Source of the DNA: an uncultured Bacteroidota bacterium
Lineage (GTDB): Bacteria; Bacteroidota; Bacteroidia; Bacteroidales; Bacteroidaceae
NCBI GenBank assembly: GCA_947168315.1
Contig: CAMVLL010000006.1
Span: 1 to 56,022, forward strand
Direction of reading: 5' to 3'
Length of the DNA: 56,022 nt
Below are positions 1 to 8,723 of this stretch, one piece after another. The position numbers and the translations under genes were made by a program. The notes beneath the pieces are model-generated. The model was given only the letters and a program-made list of their open reading frames with translations. It had not been told where the DNA came from and ran no database searches. The stretch's first letter is position 1, and every line of letters begins with the position of its first letter.

Positions 1-1
1 G

Positions 2-1507
2 GATTCAGAAAACTCAAAAAACGACACCGCAAAACAAAGAGACATCGAAGATCGTAACCGCAAAAAGACATTGATAGAGAATACTCAAACAGAGATAGAT
101 AATGATCAAGTTGAGTTAGATGCGGCAAAAGCTCGAAAAGAGGAACTGGATGCATATATTAGCAATTCTAGTAAACGTAATGAGATTCGCGCAAAGTTAG
201 AAAGAAACAAAATTGAAATAGACAATGTAAAGACGACTATCGAAAGAATTGAGAGTTCAATAACAAAGAAAATTTTCGACGAAGAAACCCCTTGGCTTTT
301 AATGGGCTTAGCCGACGAGTTAGACGCTTTTGACGCAAAAAGGGAAAAGCATATTGGCGATGTGGCACAAATGAATAATGACGGGGCATTGGTTATAATG
401 CTGCCGGAAGGGTCTCCAGATACATCTTCTCTTGAAAGAATGTTGAAAAATGAAATTTGTGAAGTGTGCGGTCAACCTGCAGCTAGACATTCTGAAGCAT
501 GGGAACATATCAAAATGATTCTTGATCGCCCAAAGAAGGTTAGTACGACTCGTAATGATTTTGGACAGTTTTATGGCTTTTTACAGAAATCTGCAAGTTC
601 GTATTCAAGAGCCATTCCCAAAACCGACGATAGAATCGAGTCGACCAGAAATCAACTCGATGAAATAAAGGAACATTTGGAAGAGCTTGAAGCAAAACGT
701 GAAGAAATTCTTGTTGAGCTTAACAATGCAGGAGGAAATGAGGATAATTCTGAGAAAAACGACAAGATAATCACATCTGATTACGGGGTTGTTATTGAAA
801 CCATTTCTTCCAAGGAAAGAGCAATTTCAAATAAGGAGAAAGATATAATAATATGGGAAAAATCCCTTGACCAAATAAACAAGCGTTTAAATTCATACAA
901 AAAGAACACGGCGACTCAAAAATACGAAGATTTCGCTGTACTTATGAGAGAAATAAATGATATTATTAACCAGACAAAGGATGAGATTTTCGACAGAACC
1001 ATTTCAGCGTTAGCGAAAGAAGCCAACGAAAAATATGTGGCACTAACTTCCGGAAATCAATCCTCGGGTGGTATTCTGAAGTTTGAAAGGAATCATGACA
1101 TCGTAAATGTGTCAATTAGAGATGTACAAAACGGTGTTATTACTGGATTGGGAACGGGATTCCAGCGCATGAAACAATTGGCAATAGTGATGGCTGTCAT
1201 ATCATCAAAAATAGGAGATGAGAAAAAATTTGATTATCCATTTATCTCAGATGCTCCATTCTCTGAGTTCGGTGAGAACTTTATCAGCAATTTCTTCAAA
1301 GTAGCTCCAAGTGTTTTTAGCCAAAGTATCATTATGATTAAAGAATTATATGATCCGAAAGCTAAAGATTTCCTGACGCCATTTGGTCGTAGAATTCTTG
1401 AAGATATGAAATCAGGTAAAATACCTGGTACATTCTATGTCAATGTAATTAAAGACAAAACGGATACAACGGGACTCGTAACTTCACATAATTGTTATAA
1501 AGATTAG
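2..1507 (+). CDS. SMC/Rad50-like coiled-coil ATPase (5' end outside window)
   Basis: The reading frame is open from the first complete codon at base 2, so this is the C-terminal part of a longer protein; the N-terminal ATPase half with the Walker A is off the left edge. What is visible is a long charged coiled coil, a zinc-hook-like CEVC motif (cysteine codons at 458 and 467) in mid-coil, a second coiled arm, and then the C-terminal ATPase lobe. That lobe has a signature-like segment GLGTGFQRMKQLA (about 1147-1185) and a Walker B/D-loop-like FISDAPFSEF (Asp codon at 1250). This is the layout of Rad50/SMC/DndD-type ATPases, which sense or process DNA. The next gene starts 3 bp after the stop, so the two are probably co-translated. 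The context with a protease-STAND protein and an MBL-fold protein suggests anti-phage defence. The family is clear; the biological role is inferred. Confidence 0.82.
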   Translation, partial: DSENSKNDTAKQRDIEDRNRKKTLIENTQTEIDNDQVELDAAKARKEELDAYISNSSKRNEIRAKLERNKIEIDNVKTTIERIESSITKKIFDEETPWLLMGLADELDAFDAKREKHIGDVAQMNNDGALVIMLPEGSPDTSSLERMLKNEICEVCGQPAARHSEAWEHIKMILDRPKKVSTTRNDFGQFYGFLQKSASSYSRAIPKTDDRIESTRNQLDEIKEHLEELEAKREEILVELNNAGGNEDNSEKNDKIITSDYGVVIETISSKERAISNKEKDIIIWEKSLDQINKRLNSYKKNTATQKYEDFAVLMREINDIINQTKDEIFDRTISALAKEANEKYVALTSGNQSSGGILKFERNHDIVNVSIRDVQNGVITGLGTGFQRMKQLAIVMAVISSKIGDEKKFDYPFISDAPFSEFGENFISNFFKVAPSVFSQSIIMIKELYDPKAKDFLTPFGRRILEDMKSGKIPGTFYVNVIKDKTDTTGLVTSHNCYKD

Positions 1508-1510
1508 ACT

Positions 1511-2044
1511 ATGAACCATCAAGATTTAAGAGATGCGATCTTTATTCGCAAGCCCAAATATAACATCAAGTTTAAACCATTGATGGAGAGAATTTCCATC
1601 AAGGGCGATGCGTCTGGCAAAGGTGATTTTTCCACTTTTGGTGCTTTCTATCAGACATTCATGTATGCTTTTATTATTGGACTCCGCCTTGGAGAGAAAA
1701 CACCGTTAGCGGCAGGTGAAGGCGTTGAGTTTGCTCCAATATCTAATTGGAAGCCCGCTCCTTTAAGAGATTTTATTATTATCACTCTACTCAATAGAAG
1801 CGAAAAATTTGATGGTTATCAATGGGACTGGCTTTCGCTCGAAAACGGCTCAGAAGAGCACGTCGGGAACTTTGTGACTATGCTCATAAGAGAAATGGAA
1901 GCCTATGCAAACAGAGGCCTAATATATTTGCAGGACAAATGGGACAACGAAAAAATACTTTTCACATCTCCTTTCGTGTTTGTGGATATACTTCAAGATC
2001 TTCCTTATAACAATAAAAATCTATTAACGGTGCCAGGTCAATAA
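1511..2044 (+). CDS. 177-residue partner protein of unknown family, defence cassette
   Basis: I do not recognise this family. The protein is soluble, with no signal peptide or membrane segment. It has a basic N-terminus, a hydrophobic helix near residues 45-60 (FYQTFMYAFIIGLRLG), a central DFIIITLLNRSEKFDG segment and an aromatic-rich C-terminal half. Its ATG lies 3 bp after the stop of the SMC-like ATPase gene, which implies translational coupling and probably a physical partnership. A small protein encoded directly after an SMC-like ATPase recalls the middle component of ABC-three-component (ABC-3C) conflict systems; that comparison rests on position and size, not on a recognised motif. A 133-bp gap separates it from the next gene. 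Confidence 0.7.
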   Translation: MNHQDLRDAIFIRKPKYNIKFKPLMERISIKGDASGKGDFSTFGAFYQTFMYAFIIGLRLGEKTPLAAGEGVEFAPISNWKPAPLRDFIIITLLNRSEKFDGYQWDWLSLENGSEEHVGNFVTMLIREMEAYANRGLIYLQDKWDNEKILFTSPFVFVDILQDLPYNNKNLLTVPGQ

Positions 2045-2177
2045 TGATTCATAATTAATAGATTTGTGAAGACTTAAAACGATTTAGAGAAACGATAGGA
2101 GCCCAACCTATAGAGAAATCTATTTGTGAATTTCAAGAGATTATATGGAAGAACAAATCTGCAAATAATTAAAGCGT

Positions 2178-5100
2178 ATGACGGAAAAATGTCTTGACAT
2201 TATAACTCAGATAACGGTTGAATTACATACAGATGCCCCTTTTAAACAGAAATTAGGGACAGGTATCCTTTATTTCAACAAGCTTTTATCCGGATTAGTA
2301 TATGTTCTAACTGCCAAGCATTGTCTTGCTGAGTTGAATGAAAAAGACAGGGTATCTTTACGTGTTTACAATCCTAACAGCAACACCTACGAATACGTTA
2401 TTCCCGTTAATCAAACTATTCTGTATCATCCGGTTGATGATGCAGGAATTATTATCTTCAACCAGCGGGAACTTGCTGGAATTAATCCGAAACTCCCATC
2501 TGTATTTGTTGTTGATAAGAATGTGGGGGAAAATGAGGCTGTTACCAAAGGTTTTCCTCAGGCAAGTCTTGATCAGACTAGTGAAGCTGGAGAGTCTTCT
2601 TTAGTAGCACTTAAAATGACGTACCGTCAGGAGTTACCATCTGAACGTGCGTTCCAATTAACTACAATCGATGACTATAACGAGAATACAATTCTTGGGA
2701 TGTCTGGTTCGGGTATTTTTATTGAAGCATGTGAAGAATTGTATATTAATGGAATATTCACTCGATTCTCGGATGAGGAAAGAGGCAAAGTGATATACGC
2801 CCAAAGATTGACATCATATAATGAGTTATTGGGAAGTGAATATAAGAAGCTGATGCCATTGACTTACCTAGGACACCATGACTTAGGACATAAGACATTC
2901 GAAAACAATGTAAAGGATTCTGTAGCCAATTTAGGAGCAAGATATTGCAGGAGAGTTAATGTGAGAACAGGAACTGCTAGATATTTTGATTGTGTAGCAA
3001 AGTCTCCCGTATATTATAATCGTTTGAATCAGTCAATAGATGCATGGCTAACAGAAAAAAGTTATAGAATCAGATCGGACTCAAGGAGAATAGGCACTCT
3101 CGAATCAAATCTAAAATCAATAAGAGCTGATTTCGTCGTTGCTCTGACAGAATTGGACATGAACGTGTGTGGAACCATTGATTTCTCATACTTGATGAAA
3201 CGAGTAGATGACCTACAGGTGGAAATAGAGCAAGTTCGTTACGATTTGTACTCTGATTATTCGTCATTGCGAGAGGCAGAGGATAAATTGAAAAATGAGA
3301 TAGAGGCAGACGAGTCAAGACTATCAGAGATATCACGTGATTTGTACACTTTTATCGAGGACTATAAAGACTTAAAGATTGGGTTGGCGAATAAACCATA
3401 TCTTATCATTAAAGGAGAAGCTGGATGTGGAAAGTCTCATTTGATGGGTGATATGGCCAGCAAAAGAATTGCTGATGGATTGCCAACGCTATTGTTTCTT
3501 GGCTCCGATTTTTCCGAGGGTACGTATGAAAGTGCCATAACATCTAAAATTGGTTTTGCAGGTACATTCCCGGAATTCCTGTCCAGTTTTAATCAGATAG
3601 GATGTCAAGTTGGTTCTAGGGCATTATTAATGATTGACGCTCTGAATGAAGGTAAACAAGCCAACTTTTGGAAAGATAAACTATCTGGACTGATACATTC
3701 GCTAGAAGATTATCCAGCGATTGGTCTGGTAGTATCAGTGCGTGATACATACTTTGATGATGTTATTCCTGATGATGTGGAGTCAGGAAGTAATGCGACA
3801 ATCATTGAACATAAAGGATTTAAAGGCTTGGAGTATGAAGCTGTCAGGCAATTCTGTTTGGCTTATAAATTAAACTTACCCAATGTACCTATTCTTACTC
3901 CAGAATTTTGTAATCCTTTGTTTCTCAAGATTGTTTGTGATACATTAGAAGCATCTGGCGAAAAAGAATTCCCCAAAGGTTTTAACGGCGTAACCTCACT
4001 ATTCAACCGTTATTTCAGTATTCAAGACCAGCAGTTTGGCAAAAAAAGACCAGAATACAAGTATAGGGATGTAGTCAGCAGTTCCGTTAAATTGCTCGCC
4101 ATCCCGATTTTTGAAGCCAAATACAATCTTCTGAGGAAACAGGATGCTGATAGAATATTACAATCTTCTTTTCCGAGTTGTCCATCATTGTTGCCAGATC
4201 TAATAGATAACTATGTTCTGCTTAAAACAAAGTCACAAATCAGTGATGAGAATGAAGACTGTGTTGTTTTTTGCTATCAAAGGATTAGTGACTTTATTAT
4301 TGCACGAGAAATAGTCAAGAAATACCAGAATTGGGAGTCTTTTGTAAGAAACATTAATGATGACGACACCCTTCGCTCGATTATTATCGATACTGATTGG
4401 CAATATAAGGGTATATTAGAAGCGTTTGCGATCTTATTACCAGAAGTATTTGGTCACGAGCTAATAGACCTAATCCGTTTCATTCCTTCAAAAGAACTAA
4501 AAAGGGGTTATTATTCTTGCCTTGATTTTATTTCGGAAGCACTGATAAACAGCTTGAATTGGCGCTCTATTGAATCCATCAACAAACAAGCAATAAGGAA
4601 ATTCCTCAACTCTCAAATGTGTAGGGTCGATTCAGATGTTTGGTATTATAAGTTGGCAGAACTCTCTGCTATTCCAAATCATCCATTCAATGCAGATTAT
4701 TTTCACGCATTAATGATGCGTGGCTCGATGCCTGAACGTGACGGAACTTTTCAGTTCTTCTTCAATGGCTGTGCTGGATATGATGATGAGAAATGTGCTA
4801 ACCCTATACGTCGGTTGATTGACTGGGCATGGTCTGAAGGTGTATCTGTAAATTCAGATCCGGAGTCTACGCGATTGGCCGCTATTATGCTATGTTGGCT
4901 TCTGTCGTCAACATACATCAAGCATCGAGACGAAGCGACAAAGGCACTTGTTAATCTTCTTTCAGAGAAGGTGGATGTGCTCATTAATACCATGCGTACC
5001 TTCGAGAATGTGGATGACATGTATGTTTATGAAAGACTATTTGCTGTAGCATATGGAGTTGCATTGAGAACCTCCTCGGGTGATGACCTCAAAAAATTGG

Positions 5101-6875
5101 GTAGGTATGTTTATGATACAATTTTTAAGCACAATAATCCACCTAAAGATATTTTACTGAGAGACCATGCTAGAAATATTATTGAATATGCCTGTTACAA
5201 AGAGGGGATGGCTTCTGTTAATATGAGAAAAGTCCGCCCTCCATATTCAAGCACTCTTCCAAAATGGCCAATGGATGACGAGGTTGAGTTCCTTCATATA
5301 AGCTATGATGCTCCAGACTACAAAGAAAGACAAGGCCCGGAACAGAACTTGATTTGGGAATCGGTCAAAGGAGGGTTGGCTGATTTTTGGAATAAATTGG
5401 TTTCTTCAGACATTGAGCGCTTTTATCCGATATCAATTGCCGAGGAAAAAGAATTTGATAAAGCATTGCGTTTGTTTAAGGGAAATATGAAGGAGCTGGC
5501 AAAGTATATATGTGAGGGGAAAGCTGTCTTAATAATAAAAGGACAAAAAAGGGCAAAGAATGCTAGCGCAAACGATCAGTTATTTGAGCTTATTTGTAAT
5601 GAGACAGAAAAGTTAATGTCAGAAGAACAAATAAAAGCGTTATACGAAGTCTTGATTCCTTTTAAAGTTAAGGAATTGCCATTACAGAAACATTATTATT
5701 GCAGATTCCCAACAGGTGGGGTAAGAAACTGGTTGGTCAAGAGGGCATACGATCTGGGGGTTGATGTAGAACTCCATGGAAGATATGATCGTTTTGCAAA
5801 AAACTGGACATTCAGAAATTCGGATGATAGGATAGACCGCATAGGAAAGAAGTATCAGTGGATTGCTTTCCATGAGATAATGGGGATACTATCAGACAAC
5901 TACAAATTTAATAACGACTATGCTAACGAGGGTTCTGGAGGATATGAATTGTATCACGGAACATGGCAGTCTTTTTTGAGGAATATTAATCCTTCAATGA
6001 TATCAAGAGAAATGGTCGTTAACTCTGAATTGTCAGATAATAGTATTGAAGCTGAAGACCAGGAATGGTATCGAGATGAGAAATATGATAATTGGGAATA
6101 TCCCGTTTCTGATGAAGCGTGGACATCATTGCTCAGAGACTTACCTGATCCTGTTTCTATGATTCAGAAAGTGGACGATTGCGGAATGGAATGGCTTAGC
6201 CTGAATAACTCTAAGAGTTGGGATGAGCCAAAAGACATTGGCAAGGAAAAATACCACTACAAAGTCAAAAGACACAGTGTAGCCATCTATATTGATGCAA
6301 TTCTGGTAAAACTGCAAGATGTTGAAGAGGCTATTCGGTCTCTTGATAATAGAAGTTTATGGGGAGGAAATGAATTCCCGTCCGATGATTGGCAATATCT
6401 GATAAATAGAGAAAAATATTGGTCACCAGCCTATAAGGATGTATATAGAAGCAAGGATGATTGGGCTGACACTATAAAGGGACTTAATGTTCCATTCATT
6501 TATACCAGTGAAAAGGCATGCGGGAATATTGAAGGAGACAAATCTGGTACAATAAGATGTTATAGCATTCCATGTCGGAGATTATTTGAAGGCTTGGAAA
6601 TGGAATACGATGCACATGATGGCCGATACATTGATAAAAATGGAAATCTCGTAGCGATAACTTATGGATATGACCAGATTCTTGTAAAAAAAGAACCACT
6701 TCTGCGATTTCTTGAACAGAGTGGTTTGGCCATATTATGGCTTGTGAGAGGAGAAAAGATGGTTTTTATTAGTGGCGGTATAGGGTGTCTAAGTGAATAT
6801 AATCCATGTGGCATATATTATTTGGATAGCGATATGAATCCTAAAGGTGTCTTAAAGACATATAAGAGAGTGTGA
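2178..6875 (+). CDS. Trypsin-like protease / STAND (NACHT-type) ATPase fusion, Avs-like
   Basis: A 1,565-residue multidomain protein. Residues about 10-200 form a trypsin-like (S1-fold) protease domain with a recognisable triad: His48 in TAKHC, Asp87 or Asp88 in PVDDAGIIIF, and Ser176 in GMSGSG. Residues about 290-395 are a charged coiled coil. A STAND/NACHT-type P-loop ATPase follows, with Walker A GEAGCGKS (413-420), Walker B LLMIDALNE (Asp487), a sensor-like SVRDTY and a winged-helix-side NPLFLKIVC. The remaining roughly 900 residues are helical and variable, like the target-sensing C-terminal region of Avs proteins. In STAND defence proteins, binding of a phage protein drives oligomerisation and activates the N-terminal effector, here presumably proteolysis. 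There is no signal peptide, so it is cytoplasmic. The MBL-fold gene begins 1 bp after its stop. Domain calls are firm; the ligand and protease substrate are unknown. Confidence 0.88.
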   Translation: MTEKCLDIITQITVELHTDAPFKQKLGTGILYFNKLLSGLVYVLTAKHCLAELNEKDRVSLRVYNPNSNTYEYVIPVNQTILYHPVDDAGIIIFNQRELAGINPKLPSVFVVDKNVGENEAVTKGFPQASLDQTSEAGESSLVALKMTYRQELPSERAFQLTTIDDYNENTILGMSGSGIFIEACEELYINGIFTRFSDEERGKVIYAQRLTSYNELLGSEYKKLMPLTYLGHHDLGHKTFENNVKDSVANLGARYCRRVNVRTGTARYFDCVAKSPVYYNRLNQSIDAWLTEKSYRIRSDSRRIGTLESNLKSIRADFVVALTELDMNVCGTIDFSYLMKRVDDLQVEIEQVRYDLYSDYSSLREAEDKLKNEIEADESRLSEISRDLYTFIEDYKDLKIGLANKPYLIIKGEAGCGKSHLMGDMASKRIADGLPTLLFLGSDFSEGTYESAITSKIGFAGTFPEFLSSFNQIGCQVGSRALLMIDALNEGKQANFWKDKLSGLIHSLEDYPAIGLVVSVRDTYFDDVIPDDVESGSNATIIEHKGFKGLEYEAVRQFCLAYKLNLPNVPILTPEFCNPLFLKIVCDTLEASGEKEFPKGFNGVTSLFNRYFSIQDQQFGKKRPEYKYRDVVSSSVKLLAIPIFEAKYNLLRKQDADRILQSSFPSCPSLLPDLIDNYVLLKTKSQISDENEDCVVFCYQRISDFIIAREIVKKYQNWESFVRNINDDDTLRSIIIDTDWQYKGILEAFAILLPEVFGHELIDLIRFIPSKELKRGYYSCLDFISEALINSLNWRSIESINKQAIRKFLNSQMCRVDSDVWYYKLAELSAIPNHPFNADYFHALMMRGSMPERDGTFQFFFNGCAGYDDEKCANPIRRLIDWAWSEGVSVNSDPESTRLAAIMLCWLLSSTYIKHRDEATKALVNLLSEKVDVLINTMRTFENVDDMYVYERLFAVAYGVALRTSSGDDLKKLGRYVYDTIFKHNNPPKDILLRDHARNIIEYACYKEGMASVNMRKVRPPYSSTLPKWPMDDEVEFLHISYDAPDYKERQGPEQNLIWESVKGGLADFWNKLVSSDIERFYPISIAEEKEFDKALRLFKGNMKELAKYICEGKAVLIIKGQKRAKNASANDQLFELICNETEKLMSEEQIKALYEVLIPFKVKELPLQKHYYCRFPTGGVRNWLVKRAYDLGVDVELHGRYDRFAKNWTFRNSDDRIDRIGKKYQWIAFHEIMGILSDNYKFNNDYANEGSGGYELYHGTWQSFLRNINPSMISREMVVNSELSDNSIEAEDQEWYRDEKYDNWEYPVSDEAWTSLLRDLPDPVSMIQKVDDCGMEWLSLNNSKSWDEPKDIGKEKYHYKVKRHSVAIYIDAILVKLQDVEEAIRSLDNRSLWGGNEFPSDDWQYLINREKYWSPAYKDVYRSKDDWADTIKGLNVPFIYTSEKACGNIEGDKSGTIRCYSIPCRRLFEGLEMEYDAHDGRYIDKNGNLVAITYGYDQILVKKEPLLRFLEQSGLAILWLVRGEKMVFISGGIGCLSEYNPCGIYYLDSDMNPKGVLKTYKRV

Positions 6876-6876
6876 A

Positions 6877-7935
6877 ATGAGACTGATTTGTTACAGGGCT
6901 ATGTGTGGAGATGCATTCCACCTTCAATTTGAGGGTGAAAGCGGCAAGAATCGTAATCTCTTTCTTGATATGGGGCATCCAAAGACTTATTCACAGATTT
7001 TAAAGAACGTTGTCTCAAAACTTGTTGGAGCCTCGGAACAGATAGATGCTCTGTTTTTGTCTCATATACATGATGACCACATTGGTGGTGCTAGCAGATT
7101 CATAAAGGATATTCAGATGGATTGCACTCTTGAAAATGTTGTTGGCCGTTGGATATACAATGCCCCAAGAAAATATAGCGTAGAAAAAAAACGAAATGAT
7201 CAGAATGGCGTATTATGCGGGATTATGTCAGGAGATAAGGTCTATGAACATATTCTTGCAAATCGCCCGTCTGATTTAAACGATGTTACGGAAGGACTAT
7301 TCTTTGATATTGATGGGATGAAAGTTACAATTCTTTCACCTGATGTGAACACTCTGAATCGGTTGAGAGACAAGTATTCGAATAAACGTCCACTCTGCAA
7401 GTTGGAAACAGATGAAACAAGTATAGAAGCAGGTGGAGTGACAGATGACTATTCGATACCGCTGTCTCAGTTTAAAACTGACAAATTTCAAGAAGACACT
7501 AACATTGAGAATGCAAGCAGTATAGCTGCTATATTTGAATATAGAGGAATAAGAATTTTGTGGCTATCAGATTCGATACCCTCTGTTGTCGTTGGTTCAC
7601 TATCAAAACTTGGATATAGTGAAACAAAAAAGATGCAGTGCGAAGCGGCTTTGCTTTCTCATCATGGGAGTTCAGCTAACAACAGCTTAGATTTGTTTAA
7701 GATGATATCTGCTAACAAATATATCATTAGCGCGGATGGTATTAATCGCCATTGTCTACCAAACAAAGAAACTGTAGCAAGAATTGTTTCTGCCTCTTCG
7801 AAACTGCCTGTAACGCTGTATTTTAATTATGATGATGGACGATTGACGAGAATGTTTAAATCAGATAATTTGGAGTATATGAGATTGATGACTGATGTTC
7901 ATTATCTGAAGGATAGTGAGGCTATCATTTTTTGA
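6877..7935 (+). CDS. ComEC/Rec2-like metallo-beta-lactamase-fold hydrolase
   Basis: A 352-residue MBL-fold protein. The metal-binding motif SHIHDDHIGG is near residue 63, LWLSDS supplies a later Asp ligand, and LLSHHGSSANNS is the typical second His motif of ComEC/Rec2-type MBL domains. No membrane segments or signal peptide are present, so this is a stand-alone soluble hydrolase (probably nuclease or phosphodiesterase) rather than a competence channel. Its ATG follows the stop of the STAND gene by 1 bp, so the two are very likely translated together. MBL-fold proteins paired with protease-STAND proteins and SMC-like ATPases are the reported make-up of type I AVAST systems. The substrate cannot be read from the sequence. 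Confidence 0.85.
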   Translation: MRLICYRAMCGDAFHLQFEGESGKNRNLFLDMGHPKTYSQILKNVVSKLVGASEQIDALFLSHIHDDHIGGASRFIKDIQMDCTLENVVGRWIYNAPRKYSVEKKRNDQNGVLCGIMSGDKVYEHILANRPSDLNDVTEGLFFDIDGMKVTILSPDVNTLNRLRDKYSNKRPLCKLETDETSIEAGGVTDDYSIPLSQFKTDKFQEDTNIENASSIAAIFEYRGIRILWLSDSIPSVVVGSLSKLGYSETKKMQCEAALLSHHGSSANNSLDLFKMISANKYIISADGINRHCLPNKETVARIVSASSKLPVTLYFNYDDGRLTRMFKSDNLEYMRLMTDVHYLKDSEAIIF

Positions 7936-8226
7936 AGGCTATTTGATAGCATTAAGCTTGCTTATAGAAAGCGATACGTTATAGTATTCCCATTTTGCCG
8001 TATCACTTCAGGAGTCAAGAATTATAGGGGGCTTACTAATCCCCTTTGAAAAAGTGAAGATAAATAATATTCAAATCATCTCCGATGAAGTTTTTATATC
8101 CTTTGAAGAAATAGTGTTATTCTTGGCGGGGGCAGATGGGGGACAAATTGATGGAAAAACGGCTAAATATCAATAATCTGCATATATGGGTGCAATTTTT
8201 AGCGCTTAAAATAAAGCAATTTATGT
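7936..8226. other. Intergenic stretch after the defence cassette
   Basis: No convincing gene. A weak GC hairpin (AGGGG 8026-8030 with CCCCT 8041-8045) could end the cassette transcript but lacks a clear T-run. A 40-codon frame starting at GTG 8054 and ending at 8176 is open, but it has no recognisable homology and no clear ribosome binding site. Confidence 0.4.
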
Positions 8227-8234
8227 TATATTTG
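8227..8234 (+). promoter_or_regulatory. Bacteroidetes -7 box TATATTTG upstream of the winged-helix remnant
   Basis: TATATTTG followed by C matches TAnnTTTG. It would start a transcript about 30 nt before the ATG at 8275. No clear -33 TTTG is present at 19-21 bp, so the promoter may be weak or decayed. Confidence 0.45.
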
Positions 8235-8274
8235 CAGATAGTATGCTTTTCTTTGCAAAAAATCACTCGTCCAA

Positions 8275-8546
8275 ATGACAAATGTCGGTAGTTTGTCGGT
8301 ACTTCAACTCACTGAAAGGCAGAAGAATATATTCAATCGGCTGATAGAGACAGGACAAATGAATGTCCTAGATAATGTCCTAGAAAATGTCCTAGAAAAT
8401 GTCCTAGAAACATCAGCTTCGCTTGCAAAGTATTTCAAAGTTGACGCAAGGACTATCCGTCGCGACCTAAGCGTTCTGCAAACCAAAGGCCATATCCGTC
8501 ACGATGGGCCAGACAAGGTGGACGCTGGATTATTATAAAAGGATAA
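8275..8546 (+). pseudogene. Winged-helix remnant of an AlbA_2/RecG-like ATP-binding protein, frameshifted near its end
   Basis: As read, the frame gives 87 residues ending at 8538. The body (LTERQKNIFNRL, then FKVDARTIRRDLSVLQTKGHI) is the DeoR-like winged helix found at the C-terminus of AlbA_2/divergent-AAA ATP-binding proteins. That family typically ends GPDKGGxW. Here the frame reads GPDKVDAGLL and stops. Restoring one base after 8517 gives GPDKGGRWIIIKG with a stop at 8544-8546, so a one-base deletion is the simplest explanation. The ATP-binding N-terminal domain is absent, and a NVLD/NVLE tandem repeat sits at residues 30-45. It is probably a decayed fragment in accessory DNA, although a short stand-alone DNA-binding protein cannot be excluded. 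Confidence 0.65.
8362..8409 (+). repeat. Four tandem copies of a 12-bp unit, AATGTCCTAGAA
   Basis: Four head-to-tail copies; the first differs in its last base. They encode NVLD-NVLE-NVLE-NVLE in frame with the winged-helix remnant. Because 12 is a multiple of three, copy-number change by slippage would alter linker length without changing frame. Confidence 0.9.
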
Positions 8547-8611
8547 TTGAGAGTTTCATCAGAAAGCTTACTCGTATTACTGATATTACCGAATAATATG
8601 CCGAAAAATGG

Positions 8612-8723
8612 TTTGCGAACAAAAATAATGAGATTTGCGAACAAAATGAGTGAATCAATTATTGCAGAAAGATTATATTGGTGTTCGCGAAATGCAATTT
8701 TGTTCGCAAATTGTTCGCAAAAC
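8612..8723. repeat. Cluster of direct and inverted TTTGCGAACA repeats
   Basis: Two forward copies (8612-8624 and 8633-8647) face two reverse copies (8697-8711 and about 8710-8723). The 15-bp copies at 8633-8647 and 8697-8711 are exact reverse complements separated by 49 bp. A further partial TGTTCGCGAA lies at 8682. No convincing gene overlaps. It could be protein-binding DNA, a recombination end or a remnant of a repeat-rich gene. Confidence 0.75.

Noticed and set aside
3330-3337. CACGTG inside the STAND gene as a second parS
   Set aside because: The flanks do not match the parS consensus beyond the 6-bp core, and it is inside a coding region.
8054-8176. 40-codon GTG-started frame in the gap after the MBL gene
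   Set aside because: No ribosome binding site, no recognisable family and a length expected by chance in A+T-rich DNA; kept only as a remark.
8362-8409. CRISPR array
   Set aside because: Units are 12 bp and directly adjacent with no spacers; the other repeat elements also lack spacer-like unique sequence of constant length.
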